A stretch of DNA of 54,098 bases from Oscillospiraceae bacterium (GCA_015065215.1 SVQT01000009.1:1-54098), one strand, 5' to 3'. Shown: positions 15,648 to 25,069, counted from the first letter of the stretch. The notes: generated from the sequence alone by a model not told the origin. Translations and numbers: made by a program.

Positions 15648-15670
15648 AAGGGGTATCCTCCTGTTTTTTA

Positions 15671-16231
15671 TTATGCGCGAGAGAGATATTCGCCGGTGCG
15701 GGTGTCAATCTTCAAAACGTCGCCCTCGTTGATAAACAGGGGAACCTTCACTTCAGCGCCGGTCTCCAGCGTGGCGGGCTTGAGCGTGTTGGTGGCGGTG
15801 TTACCGGCAAAACCGGGGTCGGTCTGGGTAACGGTCAGCTCTACGAATGTGGGGGGCTCCACGCCAAAAACATTGCCCTTGTAAGAAACGATTTTGCACA
15901 TCATCTCTTCTTTTACGAACTTGAAGCTGTCGGGCAGCTTGTCGCTGTTCAGGGGGAGCATGTCAAAGGTCTCCATATCCATGAAGTAGTAAAGATCGCC
16001 GTCATTGTAAGAGTACTGCATCTCTTTGCGCTCGATATAAGCGTTTTCGAATTTGTCGGTGGGGTTGAAGGTCTTTTCAATGACCGCGCCGGTAATCACG
16101 TTCTTGAGCTTGGTGCGCACGAACGCGGCGCCCTTACCGGGCTTTACATGTTGGAACTCAACGACCTGCAAAACATTGCCCTGACCGTCGTCAAAAGTGA
16201 TACCGTTTTTAAAATCGCCTGCTACTACCAT
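15671..16231 (-). CDS. efp: Elongation factor P
   Basis: EF-P rescues ribosomes stalled at proline runs by entering between the P and E sites. The 186-residue length and the three-domain layout are normal: an N-terminal KOW-like domain (1-65) with the tip loop [10 protein letters not shown] near residue 30, then two OB-type domains, with the EF-P signature near [19 protein letters not shown] (about 139-157). The tip Lys in PGKG is where many bacteria place a modification; no modification enzyme is visible in the window. It has its own promoter, divergent from that of remA. Confidence 0.97.
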   Translation of the reverse strand: MVVAGDFKNGITFDDGQGNVLQVVEFQHVKPGKGAAFVRTKLKNVITGAVIEKTFNPTDKFENAYIERKEMQYSYNDGDLYYFMDMETFDMLPLNSDKLPDSFKFVKEEMMCKIVSYKGNVFGVEPPTFVELTVTQTDPGFAGNTATNTLKPATLETGAEVKVPLFINEGDVLKIDTRTGEYLSRA

Positions 16232-16300
16232 TGTGTTTCATCCTCCGAATTGTATTGTGTCCAATATAAGGGCAAGAGTTTGCCCATTAAATCACCATAT

Positions 16301-16329
16301 ATTATACTGTATGTAGACCGCTTTTTCAA
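16301..16329 (-). promoter_or_regulatory. Sigma-A promoter of efp
   Basis: Minus strand TTGAAA (16324-16329), 17-base spacer, TATAAT (16301-16306). A GGAGG ribosome binding site lies just before the efp start. Confidence 0.85.
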
Positions 16330-16390
16330 GGGGTTTTACGAATTTTCTTGAAAAAGTAATAAATTTTCGATGCGAAGTTTGAGCGATGCG

Positions 16391-16419
16391 TTGACAAACC
16401 TGTTTTTTTGTATTATAAT
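16391..16419 (+). promoter_or_regulatory. Sigma-A promoter of the remA-gmk-rpoZ-priA operon
   Basis: TTGACA (16391-16396), 17-base spacer, TATAAT (16414-16419). It leaves an untranslated leader of about 130 bases before remA. Confidence 0.88.
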
Positions 16420-16425
16420 ATATAC

Positions 16426-16554
16426 TGTATATTTATCGGCAGGTGAGCGTAAAACCAAAAAAGCCTGACATCAAGAAAATCCTGCTTGGATAAAGCGCTA
16501 TCGTGAAATCCCGGCGGGAGCCCATCTGTCGAATAACATTTTTGAGGTGATAAC
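16426..16554 (+). promoter_or_regulatory. Long untranslated leader of remA, no known motif recognised
   Basis: About 130 transcribed bases lie between the promoter and remA. I looked for purine, preQ1, ZTP, ykkC and c-di-GMP class motifs and recognised none. A short GC-rich stem (CCCGGCGGG around 16520) is visible. There is no U-run terminator. Confidence 0.3.
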
Positions 16555-16830
16555 ATGAAATTCATCAATATCGGCTTTGGCAACATGGTGGCTGTTGACC
16601 GCATGGTGGCACTGGTCAGCCCGGATTCCGCGCCGATCAAGCGTCTGATACAGGATGCGAAGGATAGCGGCCGTACCATTGACGTAACCTGTGGCCGTCG
16701 CACCCGTGCCGTGATCATTACCGATAGCGAGCACGTGATCCTGTCAGCCATCCAGGCAGAAACCATTGCCAACCGCCTCTACGACGATTCGCTGGAGGAT
16801 ACGGATGAGGAGGAGGCTGAAGATGCCTGA
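16555..16830 (+). CDS. remA: RemA-like DUF370 regulatory protein
   Basis: A 91-residue member of DUF370. In Bacillus subtilis, RemA is a DNA-binding activator of matrix and osmoprotection genes that assembles into rings. The signature is clear: [31 protein letters not shown] at the start and the [19 protein letters not shown] core at about 44-62. The C-terminal 20 residues are strongly acidic ([14 protein letters not shown]), longer than in Bacillus. It overlaps the gmk start by 8 bases, the usual Firmicutes arrangement of remA before gmk and rpoZ. Confidence 0.92.
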   Translation: MKFINIGFGNMVAVDRMVALVSPDSAPIKRLIQDAKDSGRTIDVTCGRRTRAVIITDSEHVILSAIQAETIANRLYDDSLEDTDEEEAEDA

Positions 16831-17440
16831 CGCACAAAAGAAGGGCTTGATGATTGTGGTTTCCGGACCCGCCGGCAGTGGTAAGGGGACGGTGCTCTCT
16901 CACTTGATGAAGGATGGCAACTATCGCTATTCGGTTTCTGCCACCACACGCGCTCCTCGCCCCGGTGAGGTGAACGGCGTTCATTATCATTACCTTACCA
17001 GAGAGGCTTTTATTGAGCGGATTTCCAAAGACGAAATGCTGGAATATACCGAGTATTGCGGCAACTACTACGGCACCCCCAAAAAGGAGGCTGAAGAAGT
17101 GCTTGCAAGCGGCTGCAATCTGATTTTGGAAATTGAGGTAGAGGGTGCCGCTAACGTGAAACGGAAATATCCGGAAGCGGTCACCATCATGCTGTTGCCC
17201 CCTTCGGGCGCGGTATTGGAGGCACGGCTGCGGGGGCGGGGGACCGAGACCGAGGCAGTCATCCAGGAGCGCATGGCGCAGGCCCGTAACGAGATCGCGC
17301 AGATCAGGCATTACGATTACGTGGTCTACAACTATGACAATAAAGCCGAAGAGGCCGCGGATATTATTCGTAGGATCGTATTTGCGGAACATTATTCCAC
17401 TGTACATCATCCGGATATTACCAAAACCTATTTTGCATAA
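16823..17440 (+). CDS. gmk: Guanylate kinase
   Basis: Phosphorylates GMP to GDP with ATP. The 205-residue protein has the P-loop [10 protein letters not shown] near residue 14, the GMP-binding segment [22 protein letters not shown] near 36-57, the [10 protein letters not shown] motif near 80, and [18 protein letters not shown] near 97-114. Start taken at ATG 16823, inside the remA end, with a GAGGAGG site directly upstream; the longer open frame from 16766 lacks a site. It forms one transcript with remA and rpoZ. Confidence 0.96.
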   Translation: MPDAQKKGLMIVVSGPAGSGKGTVLSHLMKDGNYRYSVSATTRAPRPGEVNGVHYHYLTREAFIERISKDEMLEYTEYCGNYYGTPKKEAEEVLASGCNLILEIEVEGAANVKRKYPEAVTIMLLPPSGAVLEARLRGRGTETEAVIQERMAQARNEIAQIRHYDYVVYNYDNKAEEAADIIRRIVFAEHYSTVHHPDITKTYFA

Positions 17441-17486
17441 CAATTTTCAAACGCACAAACATTACCCATAGAAAGAGGAGAAAAAG

Positions 17487-17789
17487 ATGATTTACCCTAC
17501 TATTCAGGAACTGACAAAAGGCAATTACAATCGCTATCAGTTGGCCATTGCCACTGCCAAATGCGCGCGCATTATTACCGACGAGTATGATGAGCAGCGC
17601 AAAGCCGCTGAAAAAACCTTGACCGGTAGCAAAGAGGGTGCGGCGACCATCGCCTCTCTTATCGACCCCTCTCTTGCTAATGAGAAGGCGGTAAAAAATG
17701 CCATCAACCGCATTGATCGGGGCGAGTACGAAATTGTGGATTGCCCTGAGGTTGAGGAAGAACAAGAAGAGATTTTGCCGGAAGATTGA
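17487..17789 (+). CDS. rpoZ: RNA polymerase omega subunit
   Basis: Small subunit that helps fold and hold the beta-prime subunit. The 100-residue protein has the omega core YQLAIATAKCARIITDEYDEQ at about residues 17-37 and the following basic segment with AVKNAINRIDRGEYEIV. A 30-residue insert-like stretch (KTLTGSKEGAATIASLIDPSLANEK) separates them, and the tail is acidic. Position between gmk and priA matches the usual order. AGAGGAG ribosome binding site before the ATG. Confidence 0.92.
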   Translation: MIYPTIQELTKGNYNRYQLAIATAKCARIITDEYDEQRKAAEKTLTGSKEGAATIASLIDPSLANEKAVKNAINRIDRGEYEIVDCPEVEEEQEEILPED

Positions 17790-17841
17790 CGGCAAGGGCA
17801 TTTGCTTTGCAAATGATAAGGGATAGGAAGGGGGGATTTTC

Positions 17842-20322
17842 ATGCAGGAACGCTATGTAAAGGTCAGACTGCTGGATGCCCCCTTCTTTTTGGACCGGGA
17901 GTATGATTACCGCGTGCCGGAGGAGCTTTTCCGGCAGGTGCGACCGGGTAGCTTTGTCACGGTGCCTTTTGGTGGCGGTAATCGTCGCCGGATGGGCCTT
18001 GTAATGAGCGAGACCCAGCGGGATCCCACTCTGGTCACGACAAAGCCTATTCGCTCTGTTTCGACGCCTCGCATTTCTCTCTCAGAGGAAATGTTGGGGC
18101 TCGTGTGCTTTTTGCGGGAGCAGACACTTTGCACCACCGGGGACGCTGTTCATGCCATGATTCCCACAGGGGCGCTTGCGGGGCTTGCCGAGCGCTATCG
18201 CCGCACCGCGCAAACGGTGGGGGATGTGCGCAAGCTTTCCACAGGCGAAGCCTTTTTACTGGCGCATTTGGAAAAAGTGGGGGAGAGTGGCATTGAAAGC
18301 TTGAAAAACCGTTTTGGCCCCGAAACCGATGTCCGCCTCGCGCGTTTGTGCCGTATGGGATTGGTTGAGCGGGAGCTGGCCGAAAAGGCGGCTATGGCGG
18401 CAAAGGAAACGGTTATTTTTTCACTGGCGATCTCCCCCGAAACAGCTGAGGGCTTGATTGCCGGCACTGTTAAAACCCCACGCTTGGGGGAAAAACAAAA
18501 GATCGCGCTTTCGCGATTGCTGGAGGGTGAGCGCACGGCTGATGTGTTGCGTGAAGGGGGCTGCGGTAAGCAGCAGACAGACGCGCTCCTTGCCCACGGC
18601 CTGATACAAAGCCGCACCGAGCGGAATTATCGCAATCCCTACGCGGTGGAACAAGCCGATGCGATCCCTACTGAATTGGTTCTCAACCCAGAGCAGCAAG
18701 CCGCCTTTGACGAGATGAGCCGGCTTTTTGCCGACAGGGAAGCGCACGGTGTTTTATTGCATGGCGTTACCGGTAGCGGCAAGACCTGCGTTATGCTACG
18801 TGTCATTGATGAAATGCTTGCCGCCGGGCGCGGTGTGATCGTGCTGCTGCCCGAGATCGCTTTGACGCCACAGTCGCTTTCTATTTTTTGTTCCCGCTAC
18901 GGCAACCGCGTGGCGGTGATGCATTCCGCCTTGAATGCGGGGGAGCGTATGGATGCCTATCACCGTGTTCTGGCCGGTGAGGCGGATGTGGTGGTTGGTA
19001 CCCGCTCGGCTGTTTTTGCGCCTGTTAAAAATCTCGGCCTTATCGTTATGGATGAGGAACACGAGCACACCTATAAATCGGATATGAACCCGAAATACCA
19101 CGCAAGAGATGTTGCCAGGTACCGTTGCGCCTATCACAAGGCGATGCTGCTGATGTGCTCCGCCACCCCCTCGCTGGAAAGCTATAAGCGGGCCAAGGAG
19201 GGCAGATACACGTTGCTGACCTTGAAGCATCGGCATGCCGGCGCGGAATTGCCCGAGGTGCGGATTGCCGATATGCGCGGTGAAGTGGGTGAGGGCAATC
19301 TTTCGCCGCTGGGCGGGCAGCTGACCGCCGCTCTACAGCAAAATGTAGCGCAGGGTAACCAGGCGATCCTGTTTCTCAACCGCAGAGGGTACAATCATGT
19401 GGTTTCCTGCCGTTCCTGCGGCGAGGCTGTGACCTGCCCCGCATGCAGTGTTTCGCTGACCTATCACACCAAAAAGCACTCCTATGACGAGGGGTATCTG
19501 GTCTGCCATCTTTGCGGCAGACGGCAGCCTTTGCCCAAAGTGTGTCCTTCCTGCGGCTCAGAGCATTTGACAAGACTTGGCTACGGTACCCAGCGGGTGG
19601 AGCAGGAGCTTTCCGCATTGTTGCCAGGCGCGGGAATCTTGCGTATGGATACCGATACCACCGGTACCCGCTTTTCCTATGACGAGATGTTGGGCGCTTT
19701 TCGCCGACATGAGGCGGATGTTTTGCTCGGCACTCAAATGGTGACCAAGGGGCATGATTTCCCTGATGTGACGCTGGTGGGTGTTTTGATGGCAGATGCC
19801 TCGCTTTATCTGGATGACTACCGCGCCTCTGAGCGGACTTTTTCGATGCTGACACAGGTGATCGGCCGTGCGGGCAGAGCGAGAAAAAAGGGTGTGGCGG
19901 TGATTCAGACCTGCAATCCGGATCACGATGTCCTGCGCTTGGCGTGTGAGCAAGACTATGAGACTTTTTATCAAAGAGAGATCAAGTTGCGAAAGCTGTT
20001 GGTTTTTCCGCCTTTTTGCGACATCGCCTTGCTCACCCTTTCACACCGCGATGAGCGTGAATTAATGATGGCGGCAAAGGCGTTATCGGATGAGCTTTCC
20101 CGTCGTGTGGCGGCAGAATATAACGATGTGAAATTGATTGCTTTCGGCCCCTTTGAAGCGCCTGTTTACCGTGCCGACGGGCAGTACCGCATGCGCATGG
20201 TGATCAAATGCGGACTTTCCAAACGCACCAGAGCGCTTTTTGCTGAGCTGCTTTCTGTATTTCAAAAACAAGGGAACGGAACACCGCTTTTGTCGGTGGA
20301 TTTCAACCCGTCTACATTATAA
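17842..20322 (+). CDS. priA: Primosomal protein N' (PriA helicase)
   Basis: Restarts stalled replication forks by recognising fork DNA and loading the replicative helicase. The 826-residue protein shows the N-terminal DNA-binding part (about 1-110), a helicase core with P-loop GVTGSGKT near residue 310, the DEEH box near 399, and SATPSLESYK near 441. A zinc-binding insert holds four Cys pairs (CRSC, CPAC, CHLC, CPSC, about 516-575). The later motifs LGTQMVTKGHDFPDVTLV and QVIGRAGRA follow near 630-675. Length and order are normal. It belongs to the long housekeeping operon. Confidence 0.96.
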   Translation: MQERYVKVRLLDAPFFLDREYDYRVPEELFRQVRPGSFVTVPFGGGNRRRMGLVMSETQRDPTLVTTKPIRSVSTPRISLSEEMLGLVCFLREQTLCTTGDAVHAMIPTGALAGLAERYRRTAQTVGDVRKLSTGEAFLLAHLEKVGESGIESLKNRFGPETDVRLARLCRMGLVERELAEKAAMAAKETVIFSLAISPETAEGLIAGTVKTPRLGEKQKIALSRLLEGERTADVLREGGCGKQQTDALLAHGLIQSRTERNYRNPYAVEQADAIPTELVLNPEQQAAFDEMSRLFADREAHGVLLHGVTGSGKTCVMLRVIDEMLAAGRGVIVLLPEIALTPQSLSIFCSRYGNRVAVMHSALNAGERMDAYHRVLAGEADVVVGTRSAVFAPVKNLGLIVMDEEHEHTYKSDMNPKYHARDVARYRCAYHKAMLLMCSATPSLESYKRAKEGRYTLLTLKHRHAGAELPEVRIADMRGEVGEGNLSPLGGQLTAALQQNVAQGNQAILFLNRRGYNHVVSCRSCGEAVTCPACSVSLTYHTKKHSYDEGYLVCHLCGRRQPLPKVCPSCGSEHLTRLGYGTQRVEQELSALLPGAGILRMDTDTTGTRFSYDEMLGAFRRHEADVLLGTQMVTKGHDFPDVTLVGVLMADASLYLDDYRASERTFSMLTQVIGRAGRARKKGVAVIQTCNPDHDVLRLACEQDYETFYQREIKLRKLLVFPPFCDIALLTLSHRDERELMMAAKALSDELSRRVAAEYNDVKLIAFGPFEAPVYRADGQYRMRMVIKCGLSKRTRALFAELLSVFQKQGNGTPLLSVDFNPSTL

Positions 20323-20332
20323 GGAGAATGCT

Positions 20333-20788
20333 ATGGCTAAATTGCAAATTCGTAAGATCGGTGACGACGTGCTACGCAAGGTCAGCCGGCCTGTAGAGGA
20401 AATTACCCCCAGAATTCTGATGCTGTTGGCGGATATGACCGAAACCATGCGTGCCGCTGATGGGGTGGGACTTGCCGCGCCGCAGGTTGGCGTTTTGCGC
20501 CGCATTGTGGTTATCGAGGTAGAGGAAGGAAATGTGTTGGAGCTGATTAATCCCAAAATCGTTGCCACCGCCGGCGAGCAGGAGGGTGCAGAGGGCTGTT
20601 TGTCGGTTCCCGGGCGTCATGGTATTGTAAAGCGCCCCCAGCATGTAACGGTCCGCGCCCTCAACCGTTACGGTGAACGCGTGGAGATCAGGGGCTCTGA
20701 TTTGCTGGCAAGGGCCTTGTGCCACGAATTGGATCATTTGGACGGAAAGCTGTATGTGGACCGTGCCAGCTATGTGGAGGAGGAATAA
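20333..20788 (+). CDS. def: Peptide deformylase
   Basis: Removes the formyl group from the N-terminal Met of new proteins. The 151-residue protein has all three motifs: GVGLAAPQVG (about 43-52), EGCLSVPG (about 87-94, with the metal-binding Cys) and HELDHLDG (about 129-136, the HExxH-like site, here HELDH). The start at ATG 20333 follows AAGGAGAATGCT. It is immediately followed by fmt, its usual functional partner, since Fmt adds the formyl group that Def later removes. Confidence 0.97.
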   Translation: MAKLQIRKIGDDVLRKVSRPVEEITPRILMLLADMTETMRAADGVGLAAPQVGVLRRIVVIEVEEGNVLELINPKIVATAGEQEGAEGCLSVPGRHGIVKRPQHVTVRALNRYGERVEIRGSDLLARALCHELDHLDGKLYVDRASYVEEE

Positions 20789-20791
20789 GCA

Positions 20792-21730
20792 GTGCGTATT
20801 CTGTTCATGGGTACGCCTGAATATGCTTTGTTCAGCCTGCGTGCCCTTTGCGACGCGGGGGAAAACATCATAGGTGTTGTGACCCAGCCCGATAAGCCCA
20901 AGGGCAGAGGCTATGAGCTTTCTCCGCCCCCCGTGAAGATTTTTGCCGCCGCACGTGGGATTCCTGTTTATCAACCCGAAACTTTGCGGGGCGGTGCCTT
21001 TGACGCGGAGCTGAAAGAGCTTGCGCCGGAGCTGATTGTTGTGGTAGCATACGGTAAGATTTTGCCGCAAACGGTATTGGATTTTCCCCAATACGGATGT
21101 ATTAATGTGCACGGCTCGCTTTTGCCCGAATACCGTGGCGCCGCCCCCATGCAACGCGCAATTATCGACGGCAAGACCGAGACCGGGGTCACCACCATGC
21201 AGATGGCGGCGGGACTGGATACCGGCGATATGCTGGTAACGGTAAAGGTGCCGATCGGTGAAAACGATAATTTTGAGGATATGCACGACCGTTTGGGTGA
21301 GGCGGGGGCCGCGGCACTGACCGAGACCATCGCGCGCTTGCGCGCAGGGCGCTTGGTTGCCATTCCGCAAGATGACAGCAAGGCGACCTATGCCGCTAAG
21401 ATTGAAAAAGCGGATTGTTTGCTCGATTTTAGCAAACCCGCCAAGGCGCTGCACGACCGGATTCGAGGGCTTTCGCCTTTCCCTCTGGCCTTTACCAGAA
21501 CGCCGGATGGCAAGATGCTGAAGGTGCCCGAGAGCCGTGTGGGGCGGGAAATGGCGCCGGCTGACGCCAAGCCCGGTACCGTTTTGGCGCTTTCCGATAG
21601 GATCACTGTGGCTTGCGGTGATCAAACCACCTTGGAGTTGACGCGTGTTCTGCCCGAGGGAAAAGGACGTATGAGTGCTGCTGATTATATCCGTGGGCGG
21701 CGATTGTCTGTAGGAGATATGCTCGGATAA
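20792..21730 (+). CDS. fmt: Methionyl-tRNA formyltransferase
   Basis: Formylates Met-tRNA(fMet) using 10-formyl-THF. The 312-residue protein begins at GTG 20792, three bases after the def stop, with GAGGAG just upstream. It has the N-terminal Rossmann-type part with MRILFMGTPEYAL, the folate/catalytic segment NVHGSLLPEYRGAAPMQRAI near residue 108-127 (the conserved Asn, His and later Asp in TGDM), and a C-terminal OB-fold part starting around 205. Length and order are normal. Confidence 0.96.
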   Translation: MRILFMGTPEYALFSLRALCDAGENIIGVVTQPDKPKGRGYELSPPPVKIFAAARGIPVYQPETLRGGAFDAELKELAPELIVVVAYGKILPQTVLDFPQYGCINVHGSLLPEYRGAAPMQRAIIDGKTETGVTTMQMAAGLDTGDMLVTVKVPIGENDNFEDMHDRLGEAGAAALTETIARLRAGRLVAIPQDDSKATYAAKIEKADCLLDFSKPAKALHDRIRGLSPFPLAFTRTPDGKMLKVPESRVGREMAPADAKPGTVLALSDRITVACGDQTTLELTRVLPEGKGRMSAADYIRGRRLSVGDMLG

Positions 21731-21745
21731 AAAGGAGGTCTCTTT

Positions 21746-22465
21746 ATGTTTTTTGGATTTTGGTGGGATTGGACATTGATCATTCTGATCCCAGGTATTT
21801 TATTAACGCTATGGGCGCAGGTCAAAGTGAAGTCATCTTATACCCGTTATGAAAGCGAGTTACTGCCTTCGCATATGACCGGTGCCGCTGTCGCACGTCG
21901 CATTTTGGATGCCAATGGGCTTTCGCATCTGCCCATTGAAATGGTCCGTGGCCATCTTTCCGATCATTACGATCCCCGTGAGAAGGTGCTGCGCCTTTCC
22001 GAAGCGGTTTATCACGGTAACAACGTTGCGGCAGTGGGTGTCGCGGCTCACGAGGCGGGACACGCTTTGCAGGATGAAAAGGGATACGTCCCGTTGCGTT
22101 TCCGCATTGCGATGGTGCCTGTTTGTAATATCGGATCACATTTGGCGATGCCGCTTTTTATCATCGGACTGCTTTTTGCCGGTTTGGGCGCCTTTGCCGA
22201 TTGGTTGATGTTTGCGGGCATTGCTGTTTTTTCACTCTCTGTTCTGTTTCAATTGGTTACCCTGCCGGTGGAATTTAACGCCAGCCGCCGCGCGTTGCGT
22301 TGCTTAGAGGTTTCCGGCACCATGAACGATGAACAGCTAAAGGGTTCCCGTAAGGTACTTTCCGCCGCGGCAATGACCTATGTGGCGGCGTTGGCGGTCG
22401 GATTGCTGAGCTTGCTTCGCCTGCTTTTGATTATGGCCAGCGCTTCTGGCCGTCGCAACCGATGA
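21746..22465 (+). CDS. Membrane zinc metallopeptidase, YugP family
   Basis: A 239-residue membrane protein with an N-terminal helix (about 8-25), the metal motif AAHEAGHALQ near residue 100-109 (HExxH), and further hydrophobic helices at about 128-165, 168-188 and 205-228. This is the layout of the YugP/peptidase M50-like group (DUF2268-type zinc protease), whose substrates are unknown. It overlaps the rsmB start by 4 bases, so the two are translationally coupled. Position behind def-fmt and before rsmB is conserved in many Clostridia. Confidence 0.88.
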   Translation: MFFGFWWDWTLIILIPGILLTLWAQVKVKSSYTRYESELLPSHMTGAAVARRILDANGLSHLPIEMVRGHLSDHYDPREKVLRLSEAVYHGNNVAAVGVAAHEAGHALQDEKGYVPLRFRIAMVPVCNIGSHLAMPLFIIGLLFAGLGAFADWLMFAGIAVFSLSVLFQLVTLPVEFNASRRALRCLEVSGTMNDEQLKGSRKVLSAAAMTYVAALAVGLLSLLRLLLIMASASGRRNR

Positions 22466-23751
22466 GCGCACGCACTCTTGCCCTGGATCTTTTGCTTCGC
22501 TGTGAGGCGGCAGGGCAGTATGCCAATTTGGCGTTGGATCATGCTCTCAGACGGGAAAGTGGCATAACGGGTGCGGATAAAGCCCTTTGCACCGCTCTCT
22601 TTTATGCCACCATCGAACACAAAATCACGCTGGACTATATCATTGATGGGGCATCATCCATTCCACCCTCCGCCATTGAAAAAAGGGTGCGTATGATATT
22701 GCGCATGGGGCTTTGTCAGCTACTTTATTTTGATCGCGTTCCGGATCACGCGGCGATCAATGAAACCGTGGATATGACGCCTAAGCGCAGCAAAGGCTTT
22801 GTTAACGCCATTTTGCGCGGCTTTTGTCGGCAAAACAAGGAGATTGTCTATCCGAGTGCCACGGAGGAGCCGATCCGCTACCTCTCGGTGCGCTATTCAG
22901 TGCCGGAGGAACTGGCCAAAGCCTTTGTCAGTGGCTACGGCCTTGCCCGCGCCGAGCGCATTTTGAACGCCTTTGACCACGTTCCCGCGCTGACGGTGCG
23001 CGTGAATACCCTGCGCCATGGACGAGAGGATTTTATTCAGAGGTTTGGCGGCGAGCCCACCAAAATAGCCCCCAATGGGGTGCGTTTTGCTGATATGAGC
23101 GGTATTGCCGATGCCATTGCGACGGGAGAATGCTTTGTGCAGGATGAGGCATCGCAGATCTGCGTGGCGGCGCTGGATGCCGCCCCTGGGGAGCGGGTGT
23201 TGGATCTTTGCGCCGCTCCCGGTTCCAAATCCTTTGGCGCCGCCTTGATGATGCGAAATGCTGGGGTGGTTCGCAGCTATGATCTTCATGAAAACAAGAT
23301 CTCGCTGATTCGCCGTGGGGCAGAAAGCCTGGGGCTTACCAACCTGACTGCCGCCGCGGGGGATGCCAGAAAGGCTACCCCCGAAACGGTAGGCCTTTTT
23401 GACCGTGTGCTTTGCGATGTGCCTTGCTCTGGCTATGGCGTGTTGGCCAAAAAACCGGATATTCGCTATAAGGAATTTTCGCTGGCGGCGGGGCTTTTGC
23501 CTATTCAGGCGGCTATTTTAGAGGCCGCTGCCGCTTGCGTGCAGCCGGGGGGCGTGTTGGTTTACTCCACTTGTACCTTATTGCCTGCCGAAAACGAGGA
23601 GCAGATTACAGCGTTTTTAAAGCGCCATGCGGATTTTTCCTTGTTGCCTTTTTCGGTGGGTGAGCTGTGCTCCGACGGTATGTTGACCCTGACGCCGGAT
23701 GTTCACGGTACAGATGGCTTTTTTGTAGCGAAATTATGTAAAAAGAGATAA
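22462..23751 (+). CDS. rsmB: 16S rRNA m5C967 methyltransferase RsmB (Sun/Fmu)
   Basis: Methylates C967 of 16S rRNA using SAM. The 429-residue protein has an N-terminal NusB-like RNA-binding domain (about 1-140, opening with LALDLLLRCEAAGQYANLALDHAL), then the Rossmann methyltransferase domain with LDLCAAPGSKSFGAA near residue 247, and the catalytic DVPCSGYGVLAKKPDIRYK near 316-334. The second motif YSTCTLLPAENEEQI near 370 is also present. It starts inside the end of the protease gene and is followed by rlmN after 4 bases. Confidence 0.95.
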   Translation: MSARTLALDLLLRCEAAGQYANLALDHALRRESGITGADKALCTALFYATIEHKITLDYIIDGASSIPPSAIEKRVRMILRMGLCQLLYFDRVPDHAAINETVDMTPKRSKGFVNAILRGFCRQNKEIVYPSATEEPIRYLSVRYSVPEELAKAFVSGYGLARAERILNAFDHVPALTVRVNTLRHGREDFIQRFGGEPTKIAPNGVRFADMSGIADAIATGECFVQDEASQICVAALDAAPGERVLDLCAAPGSKSFGAALMMRNAGVVRSYDLHENKISLIRRGAESLGLTNLTAAAGDARKATPETVGLFDRVLCDVPCSGYGVLAKKPDIRYKEFSLAAGLLPIQAAILEAAAACVQPGGVLVYSTCTLLPAENEEQITAFLKRHADFSLLPFSVGELCSDGMLTLTPDVHGTDGFFVAKLCKKR

Positions 23752-23755
23752 AAGT

Positions 23756-24835
23756 ATGGAAAAAACAGAAAAAAGAGAGTTGCTGTCGCTTACCCCAAAG
23801 GAGCTGGAGGAGTTGCTTCTTTCACTGGGGGAGCCCAAATATCGGGCAGGGCAAATCTTTCCCCAATTACATAAAGGACTGTCGCCGGGGGAGATGACCA
23901 ACATTGGTAAAGTGACCAGAGCCAAGCTGGACGCGGTGGCCTTTTATCATTTACCAAGGGTAAAGCGCAAGCTCGTTTCGGCGCTGGACGGTACCATCAA
24001 ATATTTGTTTGAGCTAACCGACGGCAACTGCGTGGAAAGCGTGCTGATGCACTATGAGCATGGCACCACCATTTGCATTTCCACTCAGGTGGGTTGTAAT
24101 ATGGGATGTAAATTCTGTGCCTCCACCATTGGCGGCAAGGTGCGAAATCTGACCTCGGGGGAATTACTGGGTCAGGTGATTGCCGCTGGCAAAGATTCCG
24201 GCGAGAGTATTGGCGGTGTTGTCATGATGGGTATTGGCGAGCCGCTGGATAATTTTGACGCGGTGCTCCGCTTTTTGGATCTTGTCAACCGGCCTGAGGG
24301 CGTGAATATCGGCTATCGCCACATTTCACTTTCTACCTGCGGCTTGGTGGATAAGATCGATCGCCTTGCGGCGCAAAAACTGCCAATCACCCTGTCGATT
24401 TCGCTCCATGCGGCGGATGATGAGACAAGATCCGCCATTATGCCGATCAATAAAAAGTACAGCATCGCGACCCTGCTTGATGCCTGCAAGCGCTATTTCG
24501 CGGCTACCGGCCGACGCATTTCTTTTGAATATACGCTGATTTCAGGCAAAAACGATAGCCGCGAGTCGGCAGAAAAATTGGCACTGCTGCTCAACCGCAG
24601 TTTGCGCACCCGCAGCGAAACCATGCCGATCCATGTCAATCTGATTCCTGTCAACGAGGTAAAGGAAAGCGGTTTTCAGCGCTCAGGCGCCAAAGCAGTC
24701 AAGGCTTTCGCCGCCGTTCTGGAGAAAAACGGCATTCGCGCCACCACTCGCAGGACCTTGGGTGCTGACATCAATGCTTCCTGCGGCCAGCTACGCAAAG
24801 AGACCGCCGCTACTGAGGCGGCTTTGCATGAATAA
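23756..24835 (+). CDS. rlmN: Dual-specificity m2A methyltransferase RlmN (radical SAM)
   Basis: Methylates A2503 of 23S rRNA and A37 of some tRNAs. The 359-residue protein has the radical SAM cysteine motif CNMGCKFCAS near residue 115-124, the GIGEPLDNFDAV segment near 160, and the C-terminal ALGADINASCGQLR-type ending with the Cys that forms the methyl-transfer intermediate (about residue 342). N-terminal TPKELEELLLSLGEPKYRAGQIF is typical. Start at ATG 23756, four bases after rsmB. Confidence 0.96.
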   Translation: MEKTEKRELLSLTPKELEELLLSLGEPKYRAGQIFPQLHKGLSPGEMTNIGKVTRAKLDAVAFYHLPRVKRKLVSALDGTIKYLFELTDGNCVESVLMHYEHGTTICISTQVGCNMGCKFCASTIGGKVRNLTSGELLGQVIAAGKDSGESIGGVVMMGIGEPLDNFDAVLRFLDLVNRPEGVNIGYRHISLSTCGLVDKIDRLAAQKLPITLSISLHAADDETRSAIMPINKKYSIATLLDACKRYFAATGRRISFEYTLISGKNDSRESAEKLALLLNRSLRTRSETMPIHVNLIPVNEVKESGFQRSGAKAVKAFAAVLEKNGIRATTRRTLGADINASCGQLRKETAATEAALHE

Positions 24836-24883
24836 CCCCCGTAACGGGTAAAATAAGAGCGACTTTCATGAAAGGAGCTCTTT

Positions 24884-25045
24884 ATGGCGAAGGCAAAGAA
24901 AAACAGGGACAGGGCAGACAAAAAGGATGCTGTCAAGCGGCTTTTGATCGCCAATCTGATCGCCGCTTTAGGGCTTTTGACGATCACGGTGGCGGTGCTG
25001 TTCGCGCTGGGATTGTTGGATAGTATTTTTGCTTTTATCTTTTGA
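24884..25045 (+). CDS. Small single-pass membrane protein, 53 aa
   Basis: This short gene has a good AAAGGAG ribosome binding site 8 bases before the ATG and sits in the operon between rlmN and rsgA. The product begins with a very basic 19-residue stretch (MAKAKKNRDRADKKDAVKR) followed by one long hydrophobic helix (about 20-53), so it is an N-in single-pass membrane peptide. I do not recognise a family. In Bacillus and many Clostridia this interval holds prpC and prkC (a phosphatase and a PASTA kinase), which are absent here. Confidence 0.72.
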   Translation: MAKAKKNRDRADKKDAVKRLLIANLIAALGLLTITVAVLFALGLLDSIFAFIF

Positions 25046-25069
25046 ATTTTCAGAACAGGAAACAAACGC

